A DNA stretch of 54,651 nucleotides from Pusillimonas sp. UBA3987 (lineage in GTDB: Bacteria; Pseudomonadota; Gammaproteobacteria; Burkholderiales; Burkholderiaceae_B), in assembly GCA_002384935.1 (NCBI GenBank), contig DGCD01000003.1, positions 127,391 to 182,041 of the forward strand, in the 5' to 3' direction. Shown piece after piece: positions 41,729 to 50,283 of the stretch. The translations under genes were made by a program, and so were the position numbers. The stretch's first letter is position 1. Every line of letters starts with the position of its first letter. The notes below the pieces were generated by a model. It was given only the letters and a program-made list of their open reading frames with translations. It was not told where the DNA came from and searched no databases.

Positions 41729-42649
41729 ATGGAAACACTGGTTATTTACAGGGCACATTCCTTCAAGGATCGATTGCGGGGGTTGCTGTTTCGCCGTAGA
41801 CTCAAATCGTACGAAGCGCTGTGGTTGTCACGGTGCCGGGCGGTGCATACTGTTGGCTTGTGTTATTCGCTCGACTTGGTGTTTCTCGACCGGCACAACA
41901 GGGTGTTGAAAATCGTGCACAATGTGGCGCCAGCACGTGTTGCCATGTGTTGGCGGGCCCATTCCGTTATCGAGCTGAACGCCGGGTATTGCACCCGCCG
42001 CCCCGCTGCGTTTACGCCGGGCCGTTCCTTTTTTCCAGGTCAACCCTCAAAGGGTTTGCCGCTGGTTGTTTTTAATGTGCCTTCCACCATGAATAAAGCA
42101 TTTGTTAAAGAGTCCGATCACGACGATGACGACGACCTTGGACCCGAGGCGGTTGCCTTGCCCCAGGGAAGCAAAAACTACATGACCACGCAGGGGTACC
42201 AGCGCCTGCGCGCCGAACTGGTTCATTTAATGAATGAAGAGCGTCCCAATGTCGTTCAGGTTGTATCCTGGGCCGCGTCCAATGGTGATCGCTCTGAAAA
42301 CGGTGACTATATCTACGGGAAAAAGCGCTTGCGCGAAATCGACCGGCGCATTCGTTTCCTGACCAAGCGGCTGGAGGCGGCCGAGGTGGTGGACCCGGCC
42401 TTGCAGCCCAATCGTGATCAGGTTTTTTTCGGTGCCACTGTCGTCTATTGCGATAAAGCCGGTGCCGAACAGCGCGTTACCATTGTCGGGGTGGACGAAG
42501 CCGAGCCGCTGAATGGCATGATCAGCTGGATTTCACCGGTTGCACGCGCCTTGCTCAAGGCGCGCGAAGGCGACACGATTACGTTACGTACGCCGTCGGG
42601 TATCGATGAGCTTGATATTCTTGACGTGATTTATCCCGACCCAAGCTAG
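41729..42649 (+). CDS. DUF192 protein reading in frame into GreB
   Basis: From ATG 41729 (AGGGG ribosome site, 14 bases after tadC) the frame runs 306 codons with no stop through to the end of greB. The first ~115 residues match DUF192: RLRGLLFRRRL, the aromatic-rich core HTVGLCYSLDLVFLDRHNRVL, and VIELNAGYC. DUF192 proteins are small and of unclear function. The usual Met of the core motif is changed to HTV. A linker (FFPGQPSKGLPLVVFNVPST) leads directly into the GreB start. This could be a true fusion, or two genes where the first has lost its stop and greB is read from its own ATG. Confidence 0.7.
   Translation: METLVIYRAHSFKDRLRGLLFRRRLKSYEALWLSRCRAVHTVGLCYSLDLVFLDRHNRVLKIVHNVAPARVAMCWRAHSVIELNAGYCTRRPAAFTPGRSFFPGQPSKGLPLVVFNVPSTMNKAFVKESDHDDDDDLGPEAVALPQGSKNYMTTQGYQRLRAELVHLMNEERPNVVQVVSWAASNGDRSENGDYIYGKKRLREIDRRIRFLTKRLEAAEVVDPALQPNRDQVFFGATVVYCDKAGAEQRVTIVGVDEAEPLNGMISWISPVARALLKAREGDTITLRTPSGIDELDILDVIYPDPS
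42089..42649 (+). CDS. greB: Transcription elongation factor GreB
   Basis: GreB rescues backtracked RNA polymerase by stimulating transcript cleavage. The 186-residue form starts MNKAFVKESDHDDDDD, the conserved GreB N-terminus of betaproteobacteria. It has the coiled-coil GreA/GreB N-terminal domain (SENGDYIYGKKRLREIDRRI in outline, with the acidic tip residues) and the C-terminal FKBP-like domain (EPLNGMISWISPVARALL). No Shine-Dalgarno sequence is visible before ATG 42089 and the upstream DUF192 frame is continuous with it, which is unusual. Confidence 0.93.
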   Translation: MNKAFVKESDHDDDDDLGPEAVALPQGSKNYMTTQGYQRLRAELVHLMNEERPNVVQVVSWAASNGDRSENGDYIYGKKRLREIDRRIRFLTKRLEAAEVVDPALQPNRDQVFFGATVVYCDKAGAEQRVTIVGVDEAEPLNGMISWISPVARALLKAREGDTITLRTPSGIDELDILDVIYPDPS

Positions 42650-42728
42650 GTTTTCCGACCCGCTGCCGGGGTTGGGCAAGCGCGTTAAAATGCCCGTTTC
42701 TTCCCCTCTTGAACAAGCGCGTCTCACT

Positions 42729-45700
42729 GTGAATTCTTTTCTGCATTTCCTCGGCTCTTCTGTTCTGTCTGATTTTCGTCGCGAACGCCTGCTGCAAACC
42801 TTTTCCCGCCTGAAGCTGCCTGTGGCCAATATCGATGGCCTGTACGAGCACTTTGTCTGGGTCGACCAGCCGCTTGATGCCTCGGGGGAGTCGCGCTTAA
42901 CGCAGTTGCTTGATTACGGCGTGCAGGAACCGGCGTTCAGTGAAGATAAACGCACGCTGGTGTTGCGCGTTATTCCGCGCCCGGGCACGGTATCGCCCTG
43001 GGCCAGCAAGGCCACTGATATTGCCCACAATTGCGGCCTGGCCGCCGTGCGACGGATAGAACGCGGGATTCGCTATGTTATTCAGCCCGCCAGGGGCCTG
43101 CTGGGCACGCAGACCTTTACGGAAGAGCAATTGGCACAGGTGGCGGCGTGTTTGCACGATCGCATGACCGAAACCGTGGTTGATGCTCAGTTCGACGGGC
43201 AGGCTTTATTCGCGTCGTTACCCGGCAAGCCGATGGCGCTTGTGCCGGTATTGAAACAGGGCAGGGTGGCGCTGGAAGAGGCCAATAAAGAATTGGGCCT
43301 GGCACTTTCCGATGATGAAATCGCGTATCTGGCACAGTCTTTTACCGATTTGAAGCGCGACCCGACCGATGTTGAGTTAATGATGTTTGCCCAGGCAAAC
43401 AGTGAACATTGCCGCCATAAAATATTCAATGCCCAGTGGGTCATTAACGGCGAATCGCAGGGCAACACGTTGTTCGGCATGATTCGTGCCACGCATGCAG
43501 CCCAGCCGGCCGGCACGGTCGTGGCGTATTCCGATAACGCCGCCATTATGGAAGGTGGTCAGGCCACACCGTTTTATGCCACGCCTTCTAACGGGGCAAC
43601 GGTATACGGCCATCATTCGGCGAAGGTGCACACGCTGATGAAGGTGGAAACGCACAATCATCCCACGGCGATAGCACCATTCCCCGGCGCGGCAACCGGC
43701 GCAGGCGGCGAAATTCGCGATGAAGGGGCCACAGGCCGCGGTTCCAAGCCCAAGGCGGGCCTGACCGGGTTTACCGTTTCGCATTTGCACTTCGACGACG
43801 CAGCCGAGCCCTGGGAGCAAGACGCCCATGGCCGGCCCGAGCGCATTGCCAGTGCGCTGGACATCATGGTTGAAGGCCCCTTGGGCGGCGCCGCATTCAA
43901 CAATGAGTTCGGCCGCCCGAATCTGCTGGGTTATTTCCGCAGCTACGAGCAAACTGCCGGCGACATCCGTTGGGGCTATCACAAGCCTATTATGATTGCC
44001 GGTGGCTTGGGTTGTATCGACGATCGCCTTACTCACAAAGACCCGATTCCTCCCGGTGCCTTGCTGGTTCAACTGGGTGGTCCGGGCATGCGCATTGGGA
44101 TGGGCGGCAGTGCTGCTTCGAGCATGGGCGTGGGGTCGAACACGGCTGAACTTGATTTCGATTCCGTTCAGCGGGGCAATCCCGAAATTGAGCGGCGCGC
44201 ACAGGAAGTGATCGACCGCTGCTGGCAGTTGGGCGAGACCAACCCCATTATCGCGATTCACGATGTCGGCGCGGGTGGGCTGTCGAATGCTTTCCCTGAA
44301 CTGGTCAATGACGCCGGGCGCGGCGCCGTGTTTGATTTAACGCAGGTGCATTTGGAAGAAAGTGGCCTGTCGGCGGCGGAAATCTGGAGTAACGAAGCAC
44401 AAGAGCGATACGTGCTGGCCATAGCGCCGCAAGACCTGAACCGCTTCGACGCGCTGGCAAAGCGCGAGCGCTGCCCCTATGCCGTTGTGGGTGTGGCCAC
44501 TGAGGAGCGCCAGTTGAAAGTAACGCTGGGTGAGGGGTTGCCCGGTTTTGAAACCGGGGCCGCAGCGGATGAATCATCGCGCCGGCATGAAAGCGGCTCA
44601 ACGCGTCCGGTTGATGTGCCCATTGACGTTATCCTGGGCAAACCACCCCGTATGACGCGCGACGTACAGCGCGAGCCTGTTCAAACCCCGGCTGTAGACC
44701 TACCCCTGATTGCGCTTGAAGAGGCAACGCAACGTGTTCTGCGCCACCCAACGGTGGCCAATAAAACGTTCTTGATCACCATTGGTGACCGCACCGTGGG
44801 CGGCCTTAGCAGCCGCGACCAAATGGTCGGGCCCTGGCAGGTACCCGTTGCCGATTGTGCGGTTACGCTTAGTGATTTTGAAAGTACGCGTGGCGAGGCC
44901 ATGTCTATGGGCGAGCGTACGCCGATTGCTGTTATAAACGCGCCGGCTTCAGGGCGCATGGCGGTGGCCGAAGCGCTAACCAATCTGGTCGCGGCCGATG
45001 TGCGCGCGTTAACCGACATTAAATTGTCGGCCAACTGGATGGCCGCCTGCGGCGCCAAAGGCCAGGATGCGGCGCTCTACGACACCGTATCAGCCGTCAG
45101 CGAATGGTGCCAGGCCCTGGATTTATCCATTCCCGTCGGTAAAGATTCCCTGTCGATGCGCACTTCCTGGACCGAAAACGGGCAGGGTCGCGAAGTGTTG
45201 GCCCCGGTTTCGCTGATCGTTACGGCGTTTGCGCCCGTTGCCGACGTGCGTCGCAGCCTGACACCGCAGCTAAGAACCGATGCCGGCGACACCGTATTGA
45301 TTCTGATTGACCTGGGTAAAAGCCAGCAACGCATGGGCGGCTCGGTGTTGGCGCAGGCGTTCAACCAGGTAGGCGATTGCGTACCGGACATCGACGATGC
45401 GCCCCTGATGCGTGCGTTCTTCGAGGCCGTTCGTTCGCTAGCCGACGATAACCACATTCTGGCCTATCACGACCGCTCAGACGGCGGCTTGTGGGCCACG
45501 ATTTGTGAAATGGCGTTTGCCGGCCACACCGGCGTGTCGCTGAATCTGGACATGCTCACGATTGACCCCTATGCAGCCGACTGGGGCGATTACAAAATTC
45601 GGCCCGAACAGGTGGCCGTGCAGCGCGACGAAATTACCCTGAAAGCCTTGTTCAACGAAGAGGCCGGTGCCGTTATCCAGGTGCCGATGGCCCAGCGCAA

Positions 45701-46784
45701 TGCGGTTTTGCAGAAATTGCGCGAAAAAGGCTTGTCGCCCCATAGCCACGTTATTGGCAGCTTGAACCAGGACGATGAAATCCAGATTTTCCGCGACGGT
45801 AAATGCATCTACCAAAAAGGATGGCGCGACCTGGCACAGCAGTGGAGCGAGGTTAGCCGCCGCATCATGAACCGGCGCGATCACCCTGAATGCGCCCAGG
45901 CGGAATACGATGTCTGGCAGAATCGGGAAGACCCGGGCTTTCAGCCAAAGGTGGCGTTTAACCCTCAGGAAGACGTGGCGGCACCGTACATCGCCAAAGG
46001 CGCGCGGCCGTCCATGGCCATTTTGCGCGAGCAAGGCTGCAACAGCCATATCGAGATGGCCTGGGCATTTGATAAGGCCGGGTTTGAAACACACGACGTT
46101 CACATGACCGACCTGCTGGCCGGGCGCACCGACCTGGCCGATTTCAGCGGCCTGGTGGCCGTGGGTGGCTTCAGCTACGGCGACGTGCTGGGCGCCGGGG
46201 AAGGGTGGGCGCGCACCATTCGTTTCAACGACAATCTGGCCGAGCAATTCACACGTTTCTTCGAGCGTGAAGACACCTTCGGGCTGGGCGTGTGCAATGG
46301 TTGCCAAATGATGGCGGCCCTGGCCGATATGATTCCAGGTGCTGAAAACTGGCCGCGCTTTACCCGCAACCAGTCGGAAAAGTACGAAGCCCGTTTAACG
46401 ATGGTGGAAATTCCCGAATCGCCCTCGTTGTTCCTGCAAGGCATGGCGGGCTTGCAAGCCCCGATTGCGGTGGCGCACGGCGAAGGGTTCGCCAACTTCG
46501 AGCGCCAGGGCAGTATTCAAGACGTGAACGTGGCCATGCGCTATGTGGATAACCAGGGCATTGCCACCGACACCTACCCGTATAACCCGAATGGCAGCCC
46601 CGGCGGTGTCGCCGGCGTTACCACTGAAGACGGCCGTTTCACGATTATGATGCCGCATCCGGAGCGGGTCACCCGCAATGTCATGATGTCGTGGGCGCCT
46701 GCGCGCTGGGGAAATCAGGACACGGGCGGCGAATTTACCCCCTGGCTGCGCCTGTTTCGCAACGCGCGTGTGCGTTTAGGCTAG
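42729..46784 (+). CDS. purL: Phosphoribosylformylglycinamidine synthase
   Basis: Large single-chain FGAM synthase of purine synthesis. It uses glutamine, ATP and FGAR. The ~1351-residue chain has the N-terminal PurS-like part, two AIRS-like domains with VETHNHPTAIAPFPGAATG and DRSDGGLWAT, and a C-terminal class I glutaminase with the catalytic Cys in GLGVCNGCQMM and the His/Glu in MMPHPERV. I prefer GTG 42729 since the family begins at about LHFLG...LSDFRRERLL; ATG 42690 and TTG 42672 also lie in frame. Confidence 0.95.
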   Translation: MNSFLHFLGSSVLSDFRRERLLQTFSRLKLPVANIDGLYEHFVWVDQPLDASGESRLTQLLDYGVQEPAFSEDKRTLVLRVIPRPGTVSPWASKATDIAHNCGLAAVRRIERGIRYVIQPARGLLGTQTFTEEQLAQVAACLHDRMTETVVDAQFDGQALFASLPGKPMALVPVLKQGRVALEEANKELGLALSDDEIAYLAQSFTDLKRDPTDVELMMFAQANSEHCRHKIFNAQWVINGESQGNTLFGMIRATHAAQPAGTVVAYSDNAAIMEGGQATPFYATPSNGATVYGHHSAKVHTLMKVETHNHPTAIAPFPGAATGAGGEIRDEGATGRGSKPKAGLTGFTVSHLHFDDAAEPWEQDAHGRPERIASALDIMVEGPLGGAAFNNEFGRPNLLGYFRSYEQTAGDIRWGYHKPIMIAGGLGCIDDRLTHKDPIPPGALLVQLGGPGMRIGMGGSAASSMGVGSNTAELDFDSVQRGNPEIERRAQEVIDRCWQLGETNPIIAIHDVGAGGLSNAFPELVNDAGRGAVFDLTQVHLEESGLSAAEIWSNEAQERYVLAIAPQDLNRFDALAKRERCPYAVVGVATEERQLKVTLGEGLPGFETGAAADESSRRHESGSTRPVDVPIDVILGKPPRMTRDVQREPVQTPAVDLPLIALEEATQRVLRHPTVANKTFLITIGDRTVGGLSSRDQMVGPWQVPVADCAVTLSDFESTRGEAMSMGERTPIAVINAPASGRMAVAEALTNLVAADVRALTDIKLSANWMAACGAKGQDAALYDTVSAVSEWCQALDLSIPVGKDSLSMRTSWTENGQGREVLAPVSLIVTAFAPVADVRRSLTPQLRTDAGDTVLILIDLGKSQQRMGGSVLAQAFNQVGDCVPDIDDAPLMRAFFEAVRSLADDNHILAYHDRSDGGLWATICEMAFAGHTGVSLNLDMLTIDPYAADWGDYKIRPEQVAVQRDEITLKALFNEEAGAVIQVPMAQRNAVLQKLREKGLSPHSHVIGSLNQDDEIQIFRDGKCIYQKGWRDLAQQWSEVSRRIMNRRDHPECAQAEYDVWQNREDPGFQPKVAFNPQEDVAAPYIAKGARPSMAILREQGCNSHIEMAWAFDKAGFETHDVHMTDLLAGRTDLADFSGLVAVGGFSYGDVLGAGEGWARTIRFNDNLAEQFTRFFEREDTFGLGVCNGCQMMAALADMIPGAENWPRFTRNQSEKYEARLTMVEIPESPSLFLQGMAGLQAPIAVAHGEGFANFERQGSIQDVNVAMRYVDNQGIATDTYPYNPNGSPGGVAGVTTEDGRFTIMMPHPERVTRNVMMSWAPARWGNQDTGGEFTPWLRLFRNARVRLG

Positions 46785-46791
46785 GGCCGTT

Positions 46792-46820
46792 TTGTTAGGG
46801 TTAGCCATGCGTCGTATAAT
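46792..46820 (+). promoter_or_regulatory. Sigma-70 promoter of guaB
   Basis: TTGTTA (46792-46797) and TATAAT (46815-46820) are separated by 17 bases, close to consensus. The predicted start is about 20 bases before the guaB ATG, giving a short leader. It overlaps the end of purL only by position (8 bases after its stop). Confidence 0.75.
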
Positions 46821-46845
46821 TTTGCTTTGTGTACGGAGTTATTGA

Positions 46846-48309
46846 ATGCGTCTTATCAAAAAAGCGCTTACCTTCGACGATGTGTTGTTGGTGCCGGCTT
46901 ACTCCCAAGTTCTCCCCCGTGATACTTCCCTTGCCACGCGTCTTACCCGCGATATCAGCTTGAATATTCCGCTGGTTTCGGCTGCCATGGATACGGTAAC
47001 TGAAGCGCGCCTGGCCATTGCCATGGCGCAAGAGGGCGGAATTGGCATTATTCACAAGAACCTCACCGCCGACGAACAGGCCCACGAAGTGGCGCGCGTC
47101 AAGCGCCACGAGTTCGGCATTGTGATCGATCCGGTTACGGTTACACCCAACATGAAAGTGCGTGATGCAGTTGAGCTGCAGCGCCGGCATGGCATTTCCG
47201 GCCTGCCGGTGGTGGAAGGCGGCAAAGTGGTGGGTATCGTCACGAACCGAGATCTTCGCTTCGAAGATCGGCTCGACGTGCCGCTGCGCGACATCATGAC
47301 GCCGCAAGACCGGCTGATTACCATGAAAGAGGGCGCCACGCTGGATGAAGCCCAAGCACTCATGCATAGGCATCGTCTTGAGCGCGTGCTGATTGTGAAC
47401 GACCAGTTCGAATTGACCGGGCTGGCAACCGTTAAAGACATCGTCAAGAATACCGAGCACCCCAGCGCCTGCAAAGACGGCCAGGGCCAGTTGCGCGTGG
47501 GCGCAGCCGTTGGCGTTGGCGACGGCACCGAGGAGCGGGTTGAAAAGCTCGTGAAGGCTGGGGTCGACGTGCTTGTGGTGGATACCGCGCACGGCCATTC
47601 CGACGGCGTGCTTGAGCGCGTTCGCTGGGTTAAACAAACGTACCCCAAGGTACAGGTTATTGGCGGCAATATCGCCACCGCGCAAGCGGCACGTGATCTG
47701 GCCGACGCAGGCGCGGACGGCGTAAAAGTGGGCATTGGCCCCGGTTCCATTTGCACCACGCGTATTGTGGCCGGTGTCGGTGTACCGCAAATTACCGCCA
47801 TTGCCGATGTGGCCGAAGCGCTGAAAGACACCGGTATCCCGCTTATTGCCGACGGCGGCGTGCGCTTTTCGGGCGACGTTTCCAAAGCGCTGGCGGCCGG
47901 CGCTTCCACCTGCATGATGGGTTCCATGTTTGCGGGTACGGAAGAATCGCCCGGTGAGGTCGTGTTGTACCAAGGGCGCTCTTACAAAGCGTATCGCGGC
48001 ATGGGCAGCCTGGGTGCCATGGCACAGGGTTCGGCCGATCGCTATTTCCAGGACCCGGCCAACAATGCCGACAAACTCGTGCCTGAAGGTATTGAAGGGC
48101 GCGTGGCGTACAAAGGCAGCGTCATTGCCATTATTTACCAACTGGTGGGCGGCGTGCGTGCATCGATGGGTTATTGCGGTTGCGCATCCATTGACGACAT
48201 GCACCAGAAAGCCGAGTTCGTTCAAATTACGGCGGCGGGCTTTCGCGAGTCGCACGTGCACGACGTGCAAATTACCAAGGAAGCCCCCAACTACCGCGCT
48301 GATTCATAA
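46846..48309 (+). CDS. guaB: Inosine-5'-monophosphate dehydrogenase
   Basis: Oxidises IMP to XMP, the first step to GMP. The 487-residue enzyme has LTFDDVLLVPAYSQVLP, two CBS domains (about 95-205; RRHGISGLPVVEGGKVVGIV and VLIVNDQFELTGL), and the active-site loop GIGPGSICTTRIVAGVGVPQ with the catalytic Cys. GSMFAGTEESPGE follows. guaA is 83 bases on, so guaB and guaA are probably cotranscribed, with a hairpin between them. Confidence 0.98.
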   Translation: MRLIKKALTFDDVLLVPAYSQVLPRDTSLATRLTRDISLNIPLVSAAMDTVTEARLAIAMAQEGGIGIIHKNLTADEQAHEVARVKRHEFGIVIDPVTVTPNMKVRDAVELQRRHGISGLPVVEGGKVVGIVTNRDLRFEDRLDVPLRDIMTPQDRLITMKEGATLDEAQALMHRHRLERVLIVNDQFELTGLATVKDIVKNTEHPSACKDGQGQLRVGAAVGVGDGTEERVEKLVKAGVDVLVVDTAHGHSDGVLERVRWVKQTYPKVQVIGGNIATAQAARDLADAGADGVKVGIGPGSICTTRIVAGVGVPQITAIADVAEALKDTGIPLIADGGVRFSGDVSKALAAGASTCMMGSMFAGTEESPGEVVLYQGRSYKAYRGMGSLGAMAQGSADRYFQDPANNADKLVPEGIEGRVAYKGSVIAIIYQLVGGVRASMGYCGCASIDDMHQKAEFVQITAAGFRESHVHDVQITKEAPNYRADS

Positions 48310-48346
48310 GATCAGTGTTGCATGGGTTACCTGCACTCTTTATTCC

Positions 48347-48370
48347 ACGGTGTCGCATGACACCGTTTTA
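48347..48370 (+). terminator. Hairpin between guaB and guaA
   Basis: A perfect 8-bp stem (ACGGTGTC / GACACCGT) with a GCAT loop is followed by TTTTAC. The T-run is short, so it may only partly end transcription, lowering guaA relative to guaB, or act as an RNA-stabilising element. Confidence 0.5.
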
Positions 48371-48392
48371 CTTCTAACCGTCTTGCCCAATT

Positions 48393-49979
48393 ATGCACCA
48401 GCGTATTCTTATTCTTGATTATGGCTCCCAGGTAACCCAGTTGATCGCACGCAGGGTGCGTGAAGCCGGCGTTTATTGTGAAATTCATCCAGGCGATGTC
48501 GATAACGACTTCATTCAGTCGTATACGAATCTGAAGGGCATTATTTTGTCGGGCAGCCATGCCTCGGCCTACCATGAAGAATCGCTGAAAGTGCCGTCGG
48601 CCGTGTTTGAAGCCGGTGTCCCGGTGCTGGGCATTTGCTACGGCATGCAAGCCATGGCAACGCAAATGGGCGGCAAGGTGGCATGGTCGGATCATCGCGA
48701 ATTCGGCTATGCGGAAGTGCGCGCACGCGGCCATACACGCTTGCTTGAAGGCATTCAGGACTTCACCACGCCCGAAGGCCATGGCATGCTGCACGTGTGG
48801 ATGAGCCACGGTGACAAGGTAACAGAGTTGCCACCCGGCTTTAAATTGATGGCGTCAACCGACTCCTGCCCCATTGCCGGAATGGCCAATGAGGAAAAAG
48901 GGTTCTACGGAGTTCAGTTCCACCCTGAAGTCACGCATACGCAGCAAGGCACCGCCATGCTGTCGCGTTTCGTACGGGAAATATGCGCCTGTGAGGGCGA
49001 CTGGAACATGCCCGACTACGTTGAAGAAGCGGTTAAGGCGATTCGTGAACAGGTGGGCGACGACGAAGTCATTCTGGGCCTGTCGGGCGGGGTGGATTCC
49101 TCGGTTGCGGCCGCCCTGATTCACAAAGCCATTGGCGACCAGCTAACCTGCGTGTTCGTTGACCACGGTTTGTTGCGCCTGAACGAAGGCGAGCAGGTCA
49201 TGCAAACCTTCGGCGATCATTTCGGCATGAAGATTATTCACGTGGATGCCACCGACCAGTTCATGGGCAAGCTGGCCGGGGTTTCCGACCCGGAAGCCAA
49301 GCGCAAGATTATTGGTGGCGAGTTCGTGGAAGTGTTCCAGGCAGAAGCCTCGCGCCTGAAGAATGCCCGCTGGCTGGCCCAGGGCACCATCTACCCCGAC
49401 GTGATTGAATCGGCGGGTGCCAAAACCGGTAAAGCGGTGGCCATTAAGTCGCACCACAATGTGGGCGGGTTGCCGGAAACCCTGAACCTGAAATTGCTGG
49501 AACCCTTGCGTGAACTGTTCAAAGACGAGGTTCGCAAGCTGGGTGTGGCACTGGGTTTGCCGCCGGCCATGGTTTACCGCCACCCATTCCCCGGCCCCGG
49601 CCTGGGGGTACGTATTCTGGGTGAAGTGCGCAAGGAATATGCCGATTTGCTGCGCCGCGCCGATGCCATTTTCATTGAAGAGCTGCGCAAGGCCGAAGAC
49701 ACTAACAGCGGCAAGAACTGGTACGACCTAACCTCGCAAGCCTTTGCCGTTTTCCTGCCGGTGAAATCGGTGGGAGTCATGGGCGATGGCCGCACGTATG
49801 ACTACGTTGTTGCGCTGCGCGCGGTACAAACGTCGGACTTCATGACGGCTGACTGGGCGGAACTGCCTTATTCGTTGCTGAAGAAAGTGTCCAGCCGGAT
49901 TATTAATGAGGTACGGGGGATCAACCGGGTGACTTATGATGTGTCGAGTAAGCCGCCAGCTACGATTGAGTGGGAGTGA
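48393..49979 (+). CDS. guaA: GMP synthase (glutamine-hydrolysing)
   Basis: Converts XMP to GMP. The 528-residue enzyme has the class I glutaminase part with the catalytic Cys in GICYGMQAMA and the His/Glu in FHPEVTHTQQG, the ATP pyrophosphatase part with GLSGGVDSSVAAAL, and the C-terminal dimer domain ending PPATIEWE. The final ~80 bases use rarer codons (CGG, GGG, AGT, CCA) than the rest of the gene, consistent with a 3' end supplied by an integrated element. guaA is a known island integration site. Confidence 0.98.
   Translation: MHQRILILDYGSQVTQLIARRVREAGVYCEIHPGDVDNDFIQSYTNLKGIILSGSHASAYHEESLKVPSAVFEAGVPVLGICYGMQAMATQMGGKVAWSDHREFGYAEVRARGHTRLLEGIQDFTTPEGHGMLHVWMSHGDKVTELPPGFKLMASTDSCPIAGMANEEKGFYGVQFHPEVTHTQQGTAMLSRFVREICACEGDWNMPDYVEEAVKAIREQVGDDEVILGLSGGVDSSVAAALIHKAIGDQLTCVFVDHGLLRLNEGEQVMQTFGDHFGMKIIHVDATDQFMGKLAGVSDPEAKRKIIGGEFVEVFQAEASRLKNARWLAQGTIYPDVIESAGAKTGKAVAIKSHHNVGGLPETLNLKLLEPLRELFKDEVRKLGVALGLPPAMVYRHPFPGPGLGVRILGEVRKEYADLLRRADAIFIEELRKAEDTNSGKNWYDLTSQAFAVFLPVKSVGVMGDGRTYDYVVALRAVQTSDFMTADWAELPYSLLKKVSSRIINEVRGINRVTYDVSSKPPATIEWE
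49899..49979. other. Probable attachment site (attL) at the guaA 3' end
   Basis: The 3' end of guaA is a recognised integration target for a family of islands with a P4-type integrase next to guaA. Directly downstream here is a gene that begins with such an integrase's N-terminal domain. The codon-use change in the last codons suggests that this end came with the element and restored the reading frame. The matching right-hand site is outside the window, so the exact core cannot be set. Confidence 0.5.
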
Positions 49980-50022
49980 TTCCACGTCTGGAACGGTCCA
50001 GCTAACTGCATCGAAAGCCGAT

Positions 50023-50048
50023 AAGCCCGCCTAAATGCGGGCTTTTTT
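50023..50048 (+). terminator. Terminator after guaA
   Basis: The hairpin AAGCCCGC / GCGGGCTT has a six-base loop and is followed by TTTT. It lies within the presumed element side of the guaA junction. Confidence 0.92.
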
Positions 50049-50050
50049 CA

Positions 50051-50283
50051 TTATTGGCTTGGCACAGTCTGGCAAATTTTCGCATCGCCAAACACCCGGT
50101 TTCTATGGCATGGTAGATGGTACGATTTGAACCTGATGCCATGTTCAGCACTCGATACCATGTCGCTCCTGATGGGGTGAACATGGTATTAATTTCGTGT
50201 AATGCATTGTTCTGTAAGTGTTTTTTATGGTAAATGCGAGGCGCTTTGAGCATGGTATTTTTTAGAAGAAACCCAACCCGACC
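50051..50283. other. Non-coding region with CATGGTAT repeats beside guaA
   Basis: No gene is visible. The motif CATGGTAT occurs at 50182-50189 and 50251-50258 and inverted (ATACCATG) at 50155-50162; a shorter form CATGGTA is at 50109-50115. Clustered repeats between an attachment site and an integrase gene are the usual arrangement of arm-type integrase binding sites, so I read them as such. Confidence 0.5.

Noticed and set aside
46801..48270. A 489-codon open frame on the minus strand opposite guaB
   Set aside because: It mirrors guaB exactly, is rich in His, Arg and Asn, and has no domain pattern. It is a GC-bias shadow.
50051..50283. CATGGTAT repeats as a possible CRISPR array
   Set aside because: The units are only eight bases, irregularly spaced and in both orientations, so they are not a CRISPR array.
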